From positions 124,001 through 188,000 of the forward strand of contig NZ_OCTQ01000002.1 in assembly GCF_900232905.1 (NCBI RefSeq): a DNA stretch of 64,000 nt, in the 5' to 3' direction. Positions within the stretch are counted from its first letter, which is position 1, and every line of letters begins with the position of its first letter. A model generated the notes under the pieces. It saw nothing but the letters and a program-made list of their open reading frames with translations. It was not told the origin of the DNA and ran no database searches. Origin of the DNA: Miniphocaeibacter massiliensis (GTDB lineage: Bacteria > Bacillota > Clostridia > Tissierellales > Peptoniphilaceae). The position numbers were made by a program, and so were the translations under genes. This document shows, one piece after another, positions 1-8,660 of the stretch.

Positions 1-284
1 CCTTTACTTAATACTTCTCTATATTTTTTGTCAACTTCCTCAAAGCTATCAACATATAAGGCAATTTCAAAGTGTCCATTAAACCCTTTTATATACTCAT
101 ATTTTCTACTTGTCATCTTTTCAAAATTACTTCTTTCATACAATAGAAAAAGGGTTCCATCTTTAATTAAGTAAACATTATCTGCGTCTTCATCTTCTTT
201 AATTTCAAATCCTAATACATCTCGGTAAAATCGAATCATTTTAGGCATATCGTTTACGAACAATCCAAATCCATCTAGTTTCAT
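1..284 (-). CDS. VOC-family (glyoxalase/bleomycin-resistance fold) protein, 3' part missing
   Basis: The frame is open from ATG at 284 to the window edge (about 94 codons), preceded by an AAAGGAG ribosome site. The N-terminus MKLDGFGLFVNDMPKMIRFY followed by RDVLGFEI, and later the strand FEIALYVDSFEEVD, is the classic beta-alpha-beta-beta-beta start of VOC proteins of the PhnB/glyoxalase-like kind. Such proteins bind metal and small molecules; the substrate cannot be told. It lies only 66 bases downstream of the phage terminase gene on the same strand, where a portal gene would be expected, so it probably marks either the host side of a deletion or cargo. The assignment is firm at fold level only. 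Confidence 0.75.
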   Translation of the reverse strand, partial: MKLDGFGLFVNDMPKMIRFYRDVLGFEIKEDEDADNVYLIKDGTLFLLYERSNFEKMTSRKYEYIKGFNGHFEIALYVDSFEEVDKKYREVLSK

Positions 285-349
285 TTTTTTCTCCTTTAAA
301 GTAGAATTTATCTTTATCATCATATTACCATAATAAAGATTATAAATCA

Positions 350-1951
350 TTACATAAACAATAATCCTCTATTATCATAGACACTTTCTTCATTGTTATT
401 CCCACATCTTATTGCTCTATCTAGTGCCATAACAGTTGCCACAACTCCATCTATCTTTTCCGTTGATTTTTCTTTGTCAGGTTTTATATTTCCAGCTGGA
501 TCTGTTCGAATAAAAATATTATCCATCATCCACCTTAATACAGGCTGTCCTCCATGAGCTATTTTCTTTTCAAGAGTTAATTTCATAAGCTCTTTAGTTG
601 GAGGTGACATATCTTTAAAACCTTGCCCAAATGGTACTACTGTAAATCCCATACCTTCTAAATTTTGAACCATTTGAACTGCTCCCCATCTATCAAAGGC
701 AATCTCTCTAATATTATATATTTTGCCTAAATCTTCTATAAATTTCTCAATAAATCCGTAGTGAACTACATTTCCCTCTGTTGTTAAAAGATGTCCTTGT
801 TTTTTCCATAAATCATAGTTAACTTGATCTCTTGAAACTCTTAGTTCCAAGTTATCTTCAGGTAGCCAAAAATATGATAGTATATAATATTTATCTTCTT
901 CATCTAAGGGTGGAAAAACTAAAACAAATGCTGTTATATCCGTAGTACTTGCCAAGTCTAAACCACCATAACAAACCCTTCCTTTTAGTTCTTCTGGTTT
1001 AAACTTAAAAGCACATTCATCCCATTTATCCATTGGCATCCATCTAATAGATTGTTTTACCCACTGATTAAGTCTTAACTGTCTAAACGAGTTTTCTTCT
1101 GCTGGGTTTTGCTTTGCAGAATTATATGCATCTTCAACTTTTTCCATTGGAACCGTTATTCCAAGAGACGGATTTGCCTTTTTCCATACTTTTGAATCTC
1201 CCCAATCTTCATCTTCTTTTGCTCCGTAGATAACTGGATAAAAAGTAGAATCTGTTTTTCTTCCCTCAATAATATCTAAAGCCTTTTGATGAGTTTCATA
1301 ACAAATAGACTGTGTATCTGTTCCTGCCGTTGTAATTAGAAAGTATAAAGGTTGAGCTCTTGCATCTCCCGAGCCTTTCGTCATTACATCAAAAAGCTTT
1401 CTATTAGGCTGAGTATGAAGTTCATCAAATACAACTCCATGAATATTAAACCCATGCTTTGAGTAAGCTTCAGCAGACAGTACCTGATAAAAACTATTTG
1501 TTGGTAAATATATAATTCTTTTTTGAGATGCTAATATCTTAACTCTTTTTGATAAGGCTGGACTCATTCTAACCATATCTGCGGCCACATCAAAAACAAT
1601 TGTAGCTTGTTGTCTATCAGCAGCACATCCATATACTTCTGCTCTTTGTTCTCCATCTGCACATGTTAAAAGTAGTGCTACTGCAGCTGCAAGTTCTGAT
1701 TTTCCTTGTTTCTTAGGTATCTCTATATACGCAGTATTAAATTGTCTATATCCATTTTTCTTTACTACTCCAAATAAATCTCTAATAATTTTCTCTTGCC
1801 AATCAATAAGTTTAAATGGTTTCCCAGACCATTTTCCTTTTGTATGTTTTAATAATTCTATAAATGCAACTGCATAGTCCGCTTTATCCTTATCATAATA
1901 GGAATCTTCAGCCATAAATTTTGTTGGTTTATATTCTTTTAATGCTCTCAT
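350..1951 (-). CDS. terL: Phage terminase large subunit (HK97-type, Terminase_1)
   Basis: Packaging motor ATPase and nuclease that cuts concatemeric phage DNA and pumps it into the prohead. From the ATG at 1951, a P-loop-like IPKKQGKS lies near residues 78-85, Walker B VVFDE near 173-177, the coupling motif TTAG near 208, and the RNase H-like nuclease begins with GGLDLASTTD near residue 330. The 533-residue length is normal. A TTG-initiated frame reaches 1972, but that TTG overlaps the strong GGGAGGTGA site at 1962-1970; the ATG sits 10 bases after it and is preferred. It is the last phage gene visible: the expected portal gene is absent and a VOC gene follows. Confidence 0.93.
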   Translation of the reverse strand: MRALKEYKPTKFMAEDSYYDKDKADYAVAFIELLKHTKGKWSGKPFKLIDWQEKIIRDLFGVVKKNGYRQFNTAYIEIPKKQGKSELAAAVALLLTCADGEQRAEVYGCAADRQQATIVFDVAADMVRMSPALSKRVKILASQKRIIYLPTNSFYQVLSAEAYSKHGFNIHGVVFDELHTQPNRKLFDVMTKGSGDARAQPLYFLITTAGTDTQSICYETHQKALDIIEGRKTDSTFYPVIYGAKEDEDWGDSKVWKKANPSLGITVPMEKVEDAYNSAKQNPAEENSFRQLRLNQWVKQSIRWMPMDKWDECAFKFKPEELKGRVCYGGLDLASTTDITAFVLVFPPLDEEDKYYILSYFWLPEDNLELRVSRDQVNYDLWKKQGHLLTTEGNVVHYGFIEKFIEDLGKIYNIREIAFDRWGAVQMVQNLEGMGFTVVPFGQGFKDMSPPTKELMKLTLEKKIAHGGQPVLRWMMDNIFIRTDPAGNIKPDKEKSTEKIDGVVATVMALDRAIRCGNNNEESVYDNRGLLFM

Positions 1952-2027
1952 CCCATATAAGTCACCTCCCAAAGTTAGGGTATAAAAAAATAGAGCATAA
2001 GCCCTATTAAAAAGTTATTTTTACTAT

Positions 2028-2579
2028 TTATTCTATCCTATTTGAATAAGGATCAGTACTATACCATAAAGCAATCTCATTTTTTGTATCTCTTGTCCAA
2101 GTTATAGCAAAGTCAAAATTTCGTTCACCGCAATTACTAAAAACATCAATATCAAATCCATATTTCATAGGTATTTCTTTTTCTTCCTCTATAATAATTC
2201 CGTCAAATTCATAGACTCCTTTATATTCATAAATTCCATTTTTATAAAATCCACCAAAATCTCCTTCTACACCAAACATAAGCAAAAAATTTTCATGTTC
2301 AAGCGAAAAAGTTTCTTGAAATTCTCCACCCGCATAATCTAGAGAAAAATCTTCTTCTGTTTCAATGATAAATTTAATGTTATGTTTATTTCCATCTGGT
2401 TTAAAATTAAATCTCAATGTTAAGGCTTCTTCAATTCCATTCCATTTTTTATCTATTAATGTTCTGTAAACCATAAAATCTTTTTGATTTCCATCAAAAA
2501 ACATTTTAACTGTTCCAATTGGAATTATTAATTTTTTAGTTAAAAATGGTACTTTTTCATATTTTATTTTAGGAAACAT
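2028..2579 (-). CDS. Hypothetical protein, 183 aa, unknown family
   Basis: Good coding frame with an AGAGGTGAG ribosome site 7 bases before ATG 2579. The protein is rich in beta-strand-like segments, acidic and aromatic residues (for example GVEGDFGGFYKNGIYEYKG), with no signal peptide, membrane segment or catalytic motif that I recognise. It interrupts the usual DUF4314-TerL adjacency of this phage type, so it is probably cargo or a small immunity-like protein; that last idea is a guess from composition. Same strand as its neighbours, with about 100 AT-rich non-coding bases upstream, so it may have its own promoter. Confidence 0.6.
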   Translation of the reverse strand: MFPKIKYEKVPFLTKKLIIPIGTVKMFFDGNQKDFMVYRTLIDKKWNGIEEALTLRFNFKPDGNKHNIKFIIETEEDFSLDYAGGEFQETFSLEHENFLLMFGVEGDFGGFYKNGIYEYKGVYEFDGIIIEEEKEIPMKYGFDIDVFSNCGERNFDFAITWTRDTKNEIALWYSTDPYSNRIE

Positions 2580-2682
2580 TTTCTCACCTCTTAAAAAGAT
2601 TATAGTTAATTCTATAGAATATATTCTACTTATCTAAATTTTATAAACTATTTATTTTTTACTATACATTACTTAGCTATTA

Positions 2683-2901
2683 TTATAATATCTCACATTT
2701 ATCAATATTGTAAACAACTGACAAGCTACTACCATTATCCCAATTCACCATAATTGAACCTATATCATCTACTCCAATTACTGTTCCTTCTGTTTCTATA
2801 GGTGGTGCATATAAATCATCCATTTTGACAAGTTTTACTCTTGTTCCTTTCAAATAAGTTTCTCTTAAATACTCCAATGTCTTAGTATCAATCAAAACCA
2901 C
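2683..2901 (-). CDS. DUF4314 phage protein
   Basis: 72 residues. The signature GTRVKLVKMDD then YAPPIETEGTVIGVDDIG and IMVNWDNGSSLSVV is the DUF4314 pattern found beside DNA methylases and terminases in Firmicute prophages. The fold is probably a small SH3/KOW-like barrel; the function is unknown. The start is ambiguous: GTG at 2901 lies only 3 bases after AAAGGAG, whereas TTG at 2895 has a 9-base spacing and may be the true start. It follows the methyltransferase in the late-packaging cluster. Confidence 0.8.
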   Translation of the reverse strand: MVLIDTKTLEYLRETYLKGTRVKLVKMDDLYAPPIETEGTVIGVDDIGSIMVNWDNGSSLSVVYNIDKCEIL

Positions 2902-2958
2902 TCACTCCTTTAATGACATATTCGCTCTAAAAGGTGTTAATATCAAGTGTTTCAGACT

Positions 2959-4194
2959 TTATTTGTTGGTACTATTTATCTCATAGTAAGAAAGTTTTGC
3001 ACCATCTCTTATTACAAAAATATCTGTTGTTTTACCAACTTGTTCAATATATCTTTTTACAATGACGTCAGAATATTTTTCATCAAGTTCTATAGTGTAA
3101 CAGATTCTATCTGTTTGCTCACAAGCAATAAGTGTTGAGCCACTTCCACCAAAAGGATCTAAAACAATAGAGTTTGTCAGACTTGAATTTAATATTGGGT
3201 AGGCAATTAATGGTATAGGTTTCATTGTTGGATGGTCCTTATTCTTACTTGGCTTATCAAACTCCCAAATAGTTGATTCTTTCCTTCCTGTATACCATTT
3301 ATGTTTACCTTTTTTCTTCCAACCGAAAAGAATTGGTTCATGTTGCCATTGATATGGACTTCTTCCTAAAACAAGGGATTGCTTTTTCCATATACAAGTT
3401 CCAGACAAATAAAACCCTGAATCTTCAAATGCTTTTCTAAAATTTAGTCCTTCTGTATCAGCATGAAACACATAAATAGAACCATCATCTGCTAGGTACT
3501 TTTCCATATTTAAAAAGGAGCTAAGCAGAAATTCATAAAATACTGATTTTTCCATGTTGTCATTTTTGATCTTTCCTGCTTGACTTTCATAATTCACATT
3601 ATAAGGAGGATCTGTTACAACTAAATTTGCTTTATTTCCGTCCATTAGTTCCATATAAGTTTCTTCTTTTGTACTATCTCCACAAATGAGTCTATGTCTT
3701 CCTAAAATCCAAACATCACCACTCTTACTAATAGCTGGGTTTTTAAGTTCGTCTTCTACGTCAAAACCATCATCTTTAATTCCGTCTTTTAAATCATCTT
3801 TAAATAACTCATCTAGTTCATAAGGTTCAAAACCCATAATGGAAAGATCAAAATCAACACCTTCAAGTTCAGTAATTAAATCTGTTAGTTTTTCTTTATC
3901 CCAATCTCCACTAATTTTATTTAAGGAAACATTAAGCGCTTTTTCCTTATCTTCATCAAGTTCAACTATTACACAGTCAATTTCATTATGTCCAATATCT
4001 TTTAATACCTTTAATCTTTGATGACCTCCAACAACTCTACTTGTAGTTTTATTCCAAATTACTGGCTCCACATATCCAAAGGTTTCTATTGAACGCTTTA
4101 ATTTTTCATATTCTAAATCTCCAGGCTTTAAATCAATTCTCGGATTATATTCAGCAGGTATAAGTTTATCGATAGCAATCTTTTTAATGTCCAT
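2959..4194 (-). CDS. ParB-domain / beta-class DNA methyltransferase fusion
   Basis: 411 residues. The N-terminal ~110 residues form a ParB/Srx-like domain (PAEYNPR, then VVGGHQRLKVLKDIG). The C-terminal half is an N4-cytosine/N6-adenine methyltransferase with DPPYNVNYE near residue 196 and the SAM site DPFGGSGSTLIA near 350. Motif IV preceding motif I makes it beta class. In phages it modifies DNA, either against host restriction or to mark packaging. Its start overlaps the 3' end of metK by 11 bases, suggesting coupled synthesis of the enzyme and its cofactor supplier. No cognate endonuclease is adjacent. The recognition sequence cannot be predicted. Confidence 0.92.
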   Translation of the reverse strand: MDIKKIAIDKLIPAEYNPRIDLKPGDLEYEKLKRSIETFGYVEPVIWNKTTSRVVGGHQRLKVLKDIGHNEIDCVIVELDEDKEKALNVSLNKISGDWDKEKLTDLITELEGVDFDLSIMGFEPYELDELFKDDLKDGIKDDGFDVEDELKNPAISKSGDVWILGRHRLICGDSTKEETYMELMDGNKANLVVTDPPYNVNYESQAGKIKNDNMEKSVFYEFLLSSFLNMEKYLADDGSIYVFHADTEGLNFRKAFEDSGFYLSGTCIWKKQSLVLGRSPYQWQHEPILFGWKKKGKHKWYTGRKESTIWEFDKPSKNKDHPTMKPIPLIAYPILNSSLTNSIVLDPFGGSGSTLIACEQTDRICYTIELDEKYSDVIVKRYIEQVGKTTDIFVIRDGAKLSYYEINSTNK

Positions 4195-5341
4195 AACTAT
4201 CCACCACTTTTTTTAGCTTTCCATACTTAACTTGCTCCCATGGAAATAAAATTGAATTAAAATGACCATAGCAAGCAGTATCTCTATATATTGGTATCTT
4301 TAAATCTAAATAATCAATCATTCCATTTGGAGTAAGAGAATAATTGTCCTTTATTATTTCAACTAAAATATCATCAGGTACAATTCCTGTTCTAAATGTA
4401 TTTATATTTACTGCCACTGGTTCAGCTTTTCCTATTGCATAGGATAAAGCTACTTCACATTCTTCTGCTATTTCATCAGAAACTATCTGCTTTGCAATAT
4501 GTCTTGCCATATAAGCAGCTGTTCTATCTACCTTTGTTGGATCTTTTCCACTGAAGGCACCTCCACCATGAGGTCTTCCTCCATAGGTATCAACCATTAT
4601 TTTTCTGCCTGTAAGACCTGTATCTGCATCAGGACCACCTTCAACAAATCTTCCACTTGGATTGATTAAAATTTCTGTTCTATCATCAATCTTAATATTA
4701 GTAAAAATAGGTAGAACTACTAAGGACATAATTTCTTCTTTTAAAATATCTACATTTTTAAATTCCGAATGTCTAATTGAAAGAACTACACTTTCCACTC
4801 GTTTTGCTTTTCCATCTTCATATTCAATGGAAACTTGAGACTTTCCATCTGATAATATGCCCTCAATTATTCCATCTTCCCTTAGCTTATCGAATCTTTT
4901 ACATATTTTATGAGCATAAACTAATGGTAGTGGAAGTTTTTCACTAGTTTCATTTGTGGCATAACCATACATAGTCCCTTGGTCACCAGCACCTAGAATT
5001 GAAAATATTGAAGTTTTCTTCTCCCTTTGCTCTAGCGAATAATCTACTCCTGTTTTTATATCTTCACTTTGTTTATGAAGATACACATGAATTTTATATT
5101 TTTGAGTTTCATAACCTAATTTCATTAAAACATCTCTTACAATCCATCTAATATCTAATTTTTCTTTACAAGTGATTTCTCCAGCAATTATAATATGACC
5201 TCTCGTTGCCATAACTTCTACTGCAACTCTTGAAGCACGATCTTTCATTAATGCCCAATCTAAAATAGCATCGGAAATTTGGTCACATAATTTATCTGGG
5301 TGTCCTTTACATACACTTTCTGCTGTTAATAGAGTTTTCAT
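4184..5341 (-). CDS. metK: Phage-borne S-adenosylmethionine synthetase
   Basis: Makes SAM from ATP and methionine. The 385-residue protein retains the family motifs: GHPDK at residues 13-17, GAGDQG near 117, GRFVEGGPDADTGLTGRK, VDTYGG, GGGAFSGKDPTKVDR and the late AYGHF-like CYGHF. No key residue looks lost. It lies between terS and the DNA methyltransferase and overlaps the latter, so its likely role is feeding phage DNA methylation. Its closest relatives should be other phage MetK copies rather than the host enzyme; that is inference. ATG 5341 is preceded by GGGAG. Confidence 0.95.
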   Translation of the reverse strand: MKTLLTAESVCKGHPDKLCDQISDAILDWALMKDRASRVAVEVMATRGHIIIAGEITCKEKLDIRWIVRDVLMKLGYETQKYKIHVYLHKQSEDIKTGVDYSLEQREKKTSIFSILGAGDQGTMYGYATNETSEKLPLPLVYAHKICKRFDKLREDGIIEGILSDGKSQVSIEYEDGKAKRVESVVLSIRHSEFKNVDILKEEIMSLVVLPIFTNIKIDDRTEILINPSGRFVEGGPDADTGLTGRKIMVDTYGGRPHGGGAFSGKDPTKVDRTAAYMARHIAKQIVSDEIAEECEVALSYAIGKAEPVAVNINTFRTGIVPDDILVEIIKDNYSLTPNGMIDYLDLKIPIYRDTACYGHFNSILFPWEQVKYGKLKKVVDSYGH

Positions 5342-5353
5342 ATTTTCTCCCTT

Positions 5354-5953
5354 CTATTCATTTCTTCTTAATAATCTCTCCATTGCATCTTCTCTAGGAT
5401 TCCCAGTAAATGCAGTAAGAGAATTTTGTTTTACAATATCGAATATTTCAAACCATAGTAGATTTGCTTGCTTTTGAAAAGACTGACTCATACTTACAAA
5501 AGGACTAGCTATAGCTCCTCCAGTTGTAGGATGCTTTCCTAAAAGTCCATATTCACTAATAGCTTCTTCACATTGAATAAACCTGGCAAAAGCTTGAGAG
5601 TATGATTCTAGTAGTCTGCTATTAATTAACTTGTCACATCCTCTTTCTTTAAGCCACATCCATGTTTCCTTAAATATTTCATCTGCTCCTAGAGGTTTTC
5701 CATCTCTTTGTTTCTGTGAAAGATACTCTGATGGATCAGGCATATCTTCTCCAAATAAATCTGAGTCTACATATAGTTCATTTGTTTCTAAAATTGTACT
5801 TTTGGGAAAGTCTGGAATATCCATTATTTCTGTTGCTTTTCCCTTATTTACTTTATCGATCAGTGGTTCTGGTCTTTCTCCAGCTCTAGGCCTTCTACCA
5901 CCTCTGTACGTTCCATCTCTTGCGATAGTATCCCCTCCATCTTTATCGCTCAC
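5354..5953 (-). CDS. terS: Phage terminase small subunit, P27 family
   Basis: 199 residues. The arrangement GRRPRAGERPEP near the N-terminus, a helical core (KETWMWLKERGCDKLINSRLLESYSQAFARF), and SPFVSMSQSFQKQANLLWFEIFDIV then the C-terminal NPREDAMERLLRR is typical of Terminase_4/P27. It recognises the packaging site and recruits TerL. The start is GTG 5953 after GAAAGGA; a nearby ATG is out of frame. It sits 12 bases upstream of metK and directly downstream of the HNH/cos-like segment, the standard packaging order. Confidence 0.88.
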   Translation of the reverse strand: MSDKDGGDTIARDGTYRGGRRPRAGERPEPLIDKVNKGKATEIMDIPDFPKSTILETNELYVDSDLFGEDMPDPSEYLSQKQRDGKPLGADEIFKETWMWLKERGCDKLINSRLLESYSQAFARFIQCEEAISEYGLLGKHPTTGGAIASPFVSMSQSFQKQANLLWFEIFDIVKQNSLTAFTGNPREDAMERLLRRNE

Positions 5954-5993
5954 ATCGTCCTTTCAGTCCTTATTCACGGTGTAAGACTGTATC

Positions 5994-6031
5994 TGACCTA
6001 CCTACAAAATCACAGATTTTGGGTTAGGTCA
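5994..6031. repeat. Imperfect hairpin repeat, copy 1
   Basis: TGACCTACCTACAAAATC, a 3-base ACA loop, then GATTTTGGGTTAGGTCA: the arms pair over CAAAATC and TGACCTA with one small internal mismatch. The outer sequences TCTGACCTACCTACAA and GGGTTAGGTCAT recur exactly at 13696-13739 around a different loop. It lies between terS and the cos-like segment. Confidence 0.75.
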
Positions 6032-6037
6032 TTAATA

Positions 6038-6120
6038 CCCTGTTTGAACTGCAATTTTTGTGCGTGAGAGGCCCCCACCGTTCCCTTTTTGCCTTCCTTT
6101 TAGAGATTTGACCTCCCCCT
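6038..6120. other. Candidate phage cos/packaging region
   Basis: A short non-coding stretch, visibly GC-rich for this window, between the HNH stop codon and the terS leader. On the minus strand it contains GGGGGAGGTCAAATCTCT and then GGTGGGGGCCTCTCACGC. In HK97-type phages with P27 TerS the cos site lies beside the HNH gene, and a G-run followed by a TCAAATCTCT-like tract is what I associate with these sites. The call rests on position and composition; the nick positions cannot be assigned. Confidence 0.45.
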
Positions 6121-6480
6121 TCAACTCCTTCTCCATCGGTCACCCTCAAGGGCTGTAATCCTTGAGTGACATGATTTACAAAGTGCCATAAGATTTTCTT
6201 CATCATGTGTACCTCCTTTTGATAAAGGTACTATATGATGGACTTCTTCTGCAGTCTTTATTCTTTCTTCTTTTTTACACTGCTCACAAAGTGTATGGGA
6301 CTTAATATATTTATCTCTAATCTTCTTCCAACGGTATCCATATCTTTTCTTTGTTTTTGGATCTCGTTTATACTTCTCATAATGTCTTCCTGTTTCTTTT
6401 TTATGTTTGTCACAGTAGCGTTCATGTACTAATTCAGGACATCCTGGAAAAGCACATGGCTTTGCTGGTTTTCTTGGCAT
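6121..6480 (-). CDS. HNH endonuclease of the packaging module
   Basis: 119 residues with the HNH core EEVHHIVPLSKGGTHDEENL (residues 78-97) and zinc-knuckle cysteines C65/C68 and C101/C104 (CEQC, CKSC). A second small Cys/His cluster lies at the N-terminus (CAFPGCPELVHERYCDKH). Phage HNH proteins next to TerS/TerL stimulate cos cleavage, and this gene abuts the cos-like stretch at its 3' end. ATG 6480 follows a GAGGTGA ribosome site, just after a terminator hairpin, so it may start a new transcript. Complete and apparently intact. Confidence 0.93.
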   Translation of the reverse strand: MPRKPAKPCAFPGCPELVHERYCDKHKKETGRHYEKYKRDPKTKKRYGYRWKKIRDKYIKSHTLCEQCKKEERIKTAEEVHHIVPLSKGGTHDEENLMALCKSCHSRITALEGDRWRRS

Positions 6481-6492
6481 CTACTTCACCTC

Positions 6493-6526
6493 ATAAAAAT
6501 AGCCCTGGAATTTATATTCCAAGGCT
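6493..6526 (-). terminator. Probable intrinsic terminator before the HNH gene
   Basis: On the minus strand AGCCTTGGAAT, a TATA loop, ATTCCAGGGCT then ATTTTTAT. It lies between the DUF1492 gene and HNH, separating the early replication transcript from the packaging genes. Confidence 0.6.
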
Positions 6527-6563
6527 TTATATATTATTTTGCTATCTTAATACTATCATAAGC

Positions 6564-7001
6564 CTATACTCTCTTTCTATCACATTTACTCTCCTCTTTT
6601 GGAATTTGAATTTGTCCGATGGCCTTATTGTGAATCCTAAATATATGTTGAATACTAAAGTTCATATCAACTGCAATTTGCTCAAAGTTTAAGAAACAAA
6701 GATATCTCTTTTCTAAAATAGTCTGGTGCTCCTTATTCTTAATTTTATTAATTACACCAATGATTTCTCTTTTTAAATCAACCAACCGAATAATGTCTTT
6801 ATTAATTTCTTCTTGCAATGTAATTATCTTTATAATGGTATCTTCCATTTTAGATGTACTTTCATTTCTACTTCTAGGCATATCAGATAATGTGGTAGTG
6901 GCCTTTGTAGCTAATGAATTTAACATATCAATTTGCTCTATCTTATTGTTTATTCTTTCATCTAAATAAAAAGCTTGAGATAGGTATTCTTTTGCATTCA
7001 A
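6564..7001 (-). CDS. DUF1492-like phage regulator with sigma-70 region 4-like HTH
   Basis: 145 residues. A long helical, coiled-coil-prone N-terminal half (MNAKEYLSQAFYLDERINNK onward) is followed by a C-terminal helix-turn-helix, KEHQTILEKRYLCFLNFEQI then AVDMNFSIQHIFRIHNKAIG. This layout is usual for DUF1492/ArpU-like proteins at the end of phage early operons, thought to control late transcription. It overlaps the helicase by 4 bases. The terminator at 6493-6526 follows it, as would suit a regulator acting on the packaging genes. The DNA target is unknown. Confidence 0.75.
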   Translation of the reverse strand: MNAKEYLSQAFYLDERINNKIEQIDMLNSLATKATTTLSDMPRSRNESTSKMEDTIIKIITLQEEINKDIIRLVDLKREIIGVINKIKNKEHQTILEKRYLCFLNFEQIAVDMNFSIQHIFRIHNKAIGQIQIPKEESKCDRKRV

Positions 7002-8355
7002 TCAACCACCTCCAAATTAGCTTTCACTGCATCAATTAACAAATCTTGTGTTCTTTCCTTTAGTTTTAGTGCTTTCATAACTTTTTCATCAATTGTATCC
7101 TTCGTAATAATATGATGAATTACTACATTTTCCTTTTGTCCTTGTCTATTAAGTCTAGCATTAGTTTGTTGATATAACTCTAAGGACCATGTAAGTGAAA
7201 ACCATATTAGTGTTGAGCCTCCTGCTTGAAGATTTAGTCCATGGCCAGCTGAAGCTGGATGTATTGTAGCAATAGGAATTCTACCTTGATTCCATTCTTT
7301 AATATCAGAACTTGTTTTTAATTCCCTTACTTTCATTCTTTCTTTAATTCTTTTGATATCTTGCTTGTACCAATAAGCGATTAACACTGGTTTCCCATTT
7401 GCTCCTTCAATTAAGTCTTCAAGTGCATCTAGTTTTCTATCATGAATCTTTATACTATTTTTATCTTCATCATAAATAGAACCACTGGCCATTTGAAGAA
7501 GTTTATTTGATAAAGATGCAGCGTTTATTGCATCTATTTCTTTGTCTTTTAGTTCCACAACTAACTCTTTTTTTAGAGTTTCATATATATTTCTTTCCTT
7601 TTCATCTAATTCAACTACAACTTCATTTATTATTAACTTTGGCATTTTAAGATAATCTTCTGCTTTCATGGATACTGTTATATCCGATATTTTTTTATAA
7701 ATTGATTCTTCTGCAAATTCTCTAGGTTTATAGGAATATATGATATTGCCATTTCGTTTATCTGGTTTAAAATATATCTCTCGATATTGCGTGATAAATC
7801 TTCCTAGCCTTTTACCCATATCAAGTAATCTAAATTCTGCCCACAAGTCCATTAAACCATTACTACTGGGAGTGCCAGTAAGTCCTACTATTCTTTTTAC
7901 CTTTGGTCTTACCTTTATAAGTGACCTAAACCTTTTTGATTGATTAGACTTAAAACTTGATAATTCATCAATGACTAACATGTCATAGTCAAAAGGTAGA
8001 TTTGATTTATTAATTAACCAATCTATATTTTCACGATTGATTAAATAAATATCCGACTCTTCTTTAAGTGCTTTTATCCTTTCTTCCTTTGAGCCAATTG
8101 CTACTGAATATTTTAGAATGTCTAGGTGGTTCCACTTTTCTATTTCATCTGGCCAAGTATCTCTTGCAACTCTTAGTGGTGCAATTATTAATATCTTTCT
8201 AACTTCAAAACTATCAAAAAGTAAATCTTTAATCGCTGAAAGGCTTATAACTGTCTTTCCTAACCTAAGCCCATATCAAGGAATATAGCAGAGATTGGTT
8301 TTTCTTGAATATAATTAATAGCATACTTCTGATATTCGTGCGGTATGAACTTCAC
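6998..8355 (-). pseudogene. Phage SNF2/DEAH-type helicase, frameshifted in Walker A
   Basis: Reading from GTG 8355 (overlapping the VRR-NUC stop by one base) gives MKFIPHEYQKYAINYIQEKP and ISAIFLDMGLG, then a stop. The Walker A motif is interrupted by a tandem CCTAACCTAA at 8259-8268 (TTAGGTTAGG on the coding strand). Removing one 5-base copy restores DMGLGKTVISL and an open frame through the Ia-like IIAPLRVARDTWPDE, the DEAH-type DELSSFK, GLTGTPSSNG and the helicase C domain (QQTNARLNRQGQ). The 327-codon frame from ATG 7981 lacks motif I, so any product would be inactive. Likely a true inactivation; a sequencing error is less likely. Confidence 0.88.
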
Positions 8356-8639
8356 TAGGCATCACCTCCCATAGTTTTAATGATATTTTCTATATCTCTT
8401 TTATTGTCTAAAATAAAAACCTTAAATCCTAAATTTCGTAGTTGTTCTATTCTTCTTACCTGTATTGGTCTGGGTACTTCTTTAGGCCTTTTTACTTCAA
8501 CAAATCCTACTTTGCCTTTAGGAAATAGTAAAATTCTATCTGGTACTCCCATCATGGAGGGTGTAATAAATTTAAGACATTGTCCTCCATGTTTCTTACA
8601 TTCCACTACAAGTTCTCTTTCTATCTCTTTTTCTAACAT
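8355..8639 (-). CDS. VRR-NUC domain nuclease
   Basis: 94 residues, a minimal stand-alone VRR-NUC (PD-(D/E)XK superfamily). The catalytic core is GVPDRILLFPKGKVGFVEVK (D in PDR, then E-x-K in EVK), and the following RPIQVRRIEQLRNLGFKVFI matches the family helix. In this phage type it sits between the primase-helicase and the SNF2 helicase and is thought to resolve replication intermediates. Start ATG 8639 with GGAGG-like AAATGGAGGTTTT spacing. Intact. Confidence 0.92.
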   Translation of the reverse strand: MLEKEIERELVVECKKHGGQCLKFITPSMMGVPDRILLFPKGKVGFVEVKRPKEVPRPIQVRRIEQLRNLGFKVFILDNKRDIENIIKTMGGDA

Positions 8640-8660
8640 AAAACCTCCATTTTATGGGAA

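Noticed and set aside
6024-6206. 60-codon frame across the HNH 3' end
   Set aside because: It overlaps the well-supported HNH frame and the GC-rich cos-like tract, and its composition reflects that tract.
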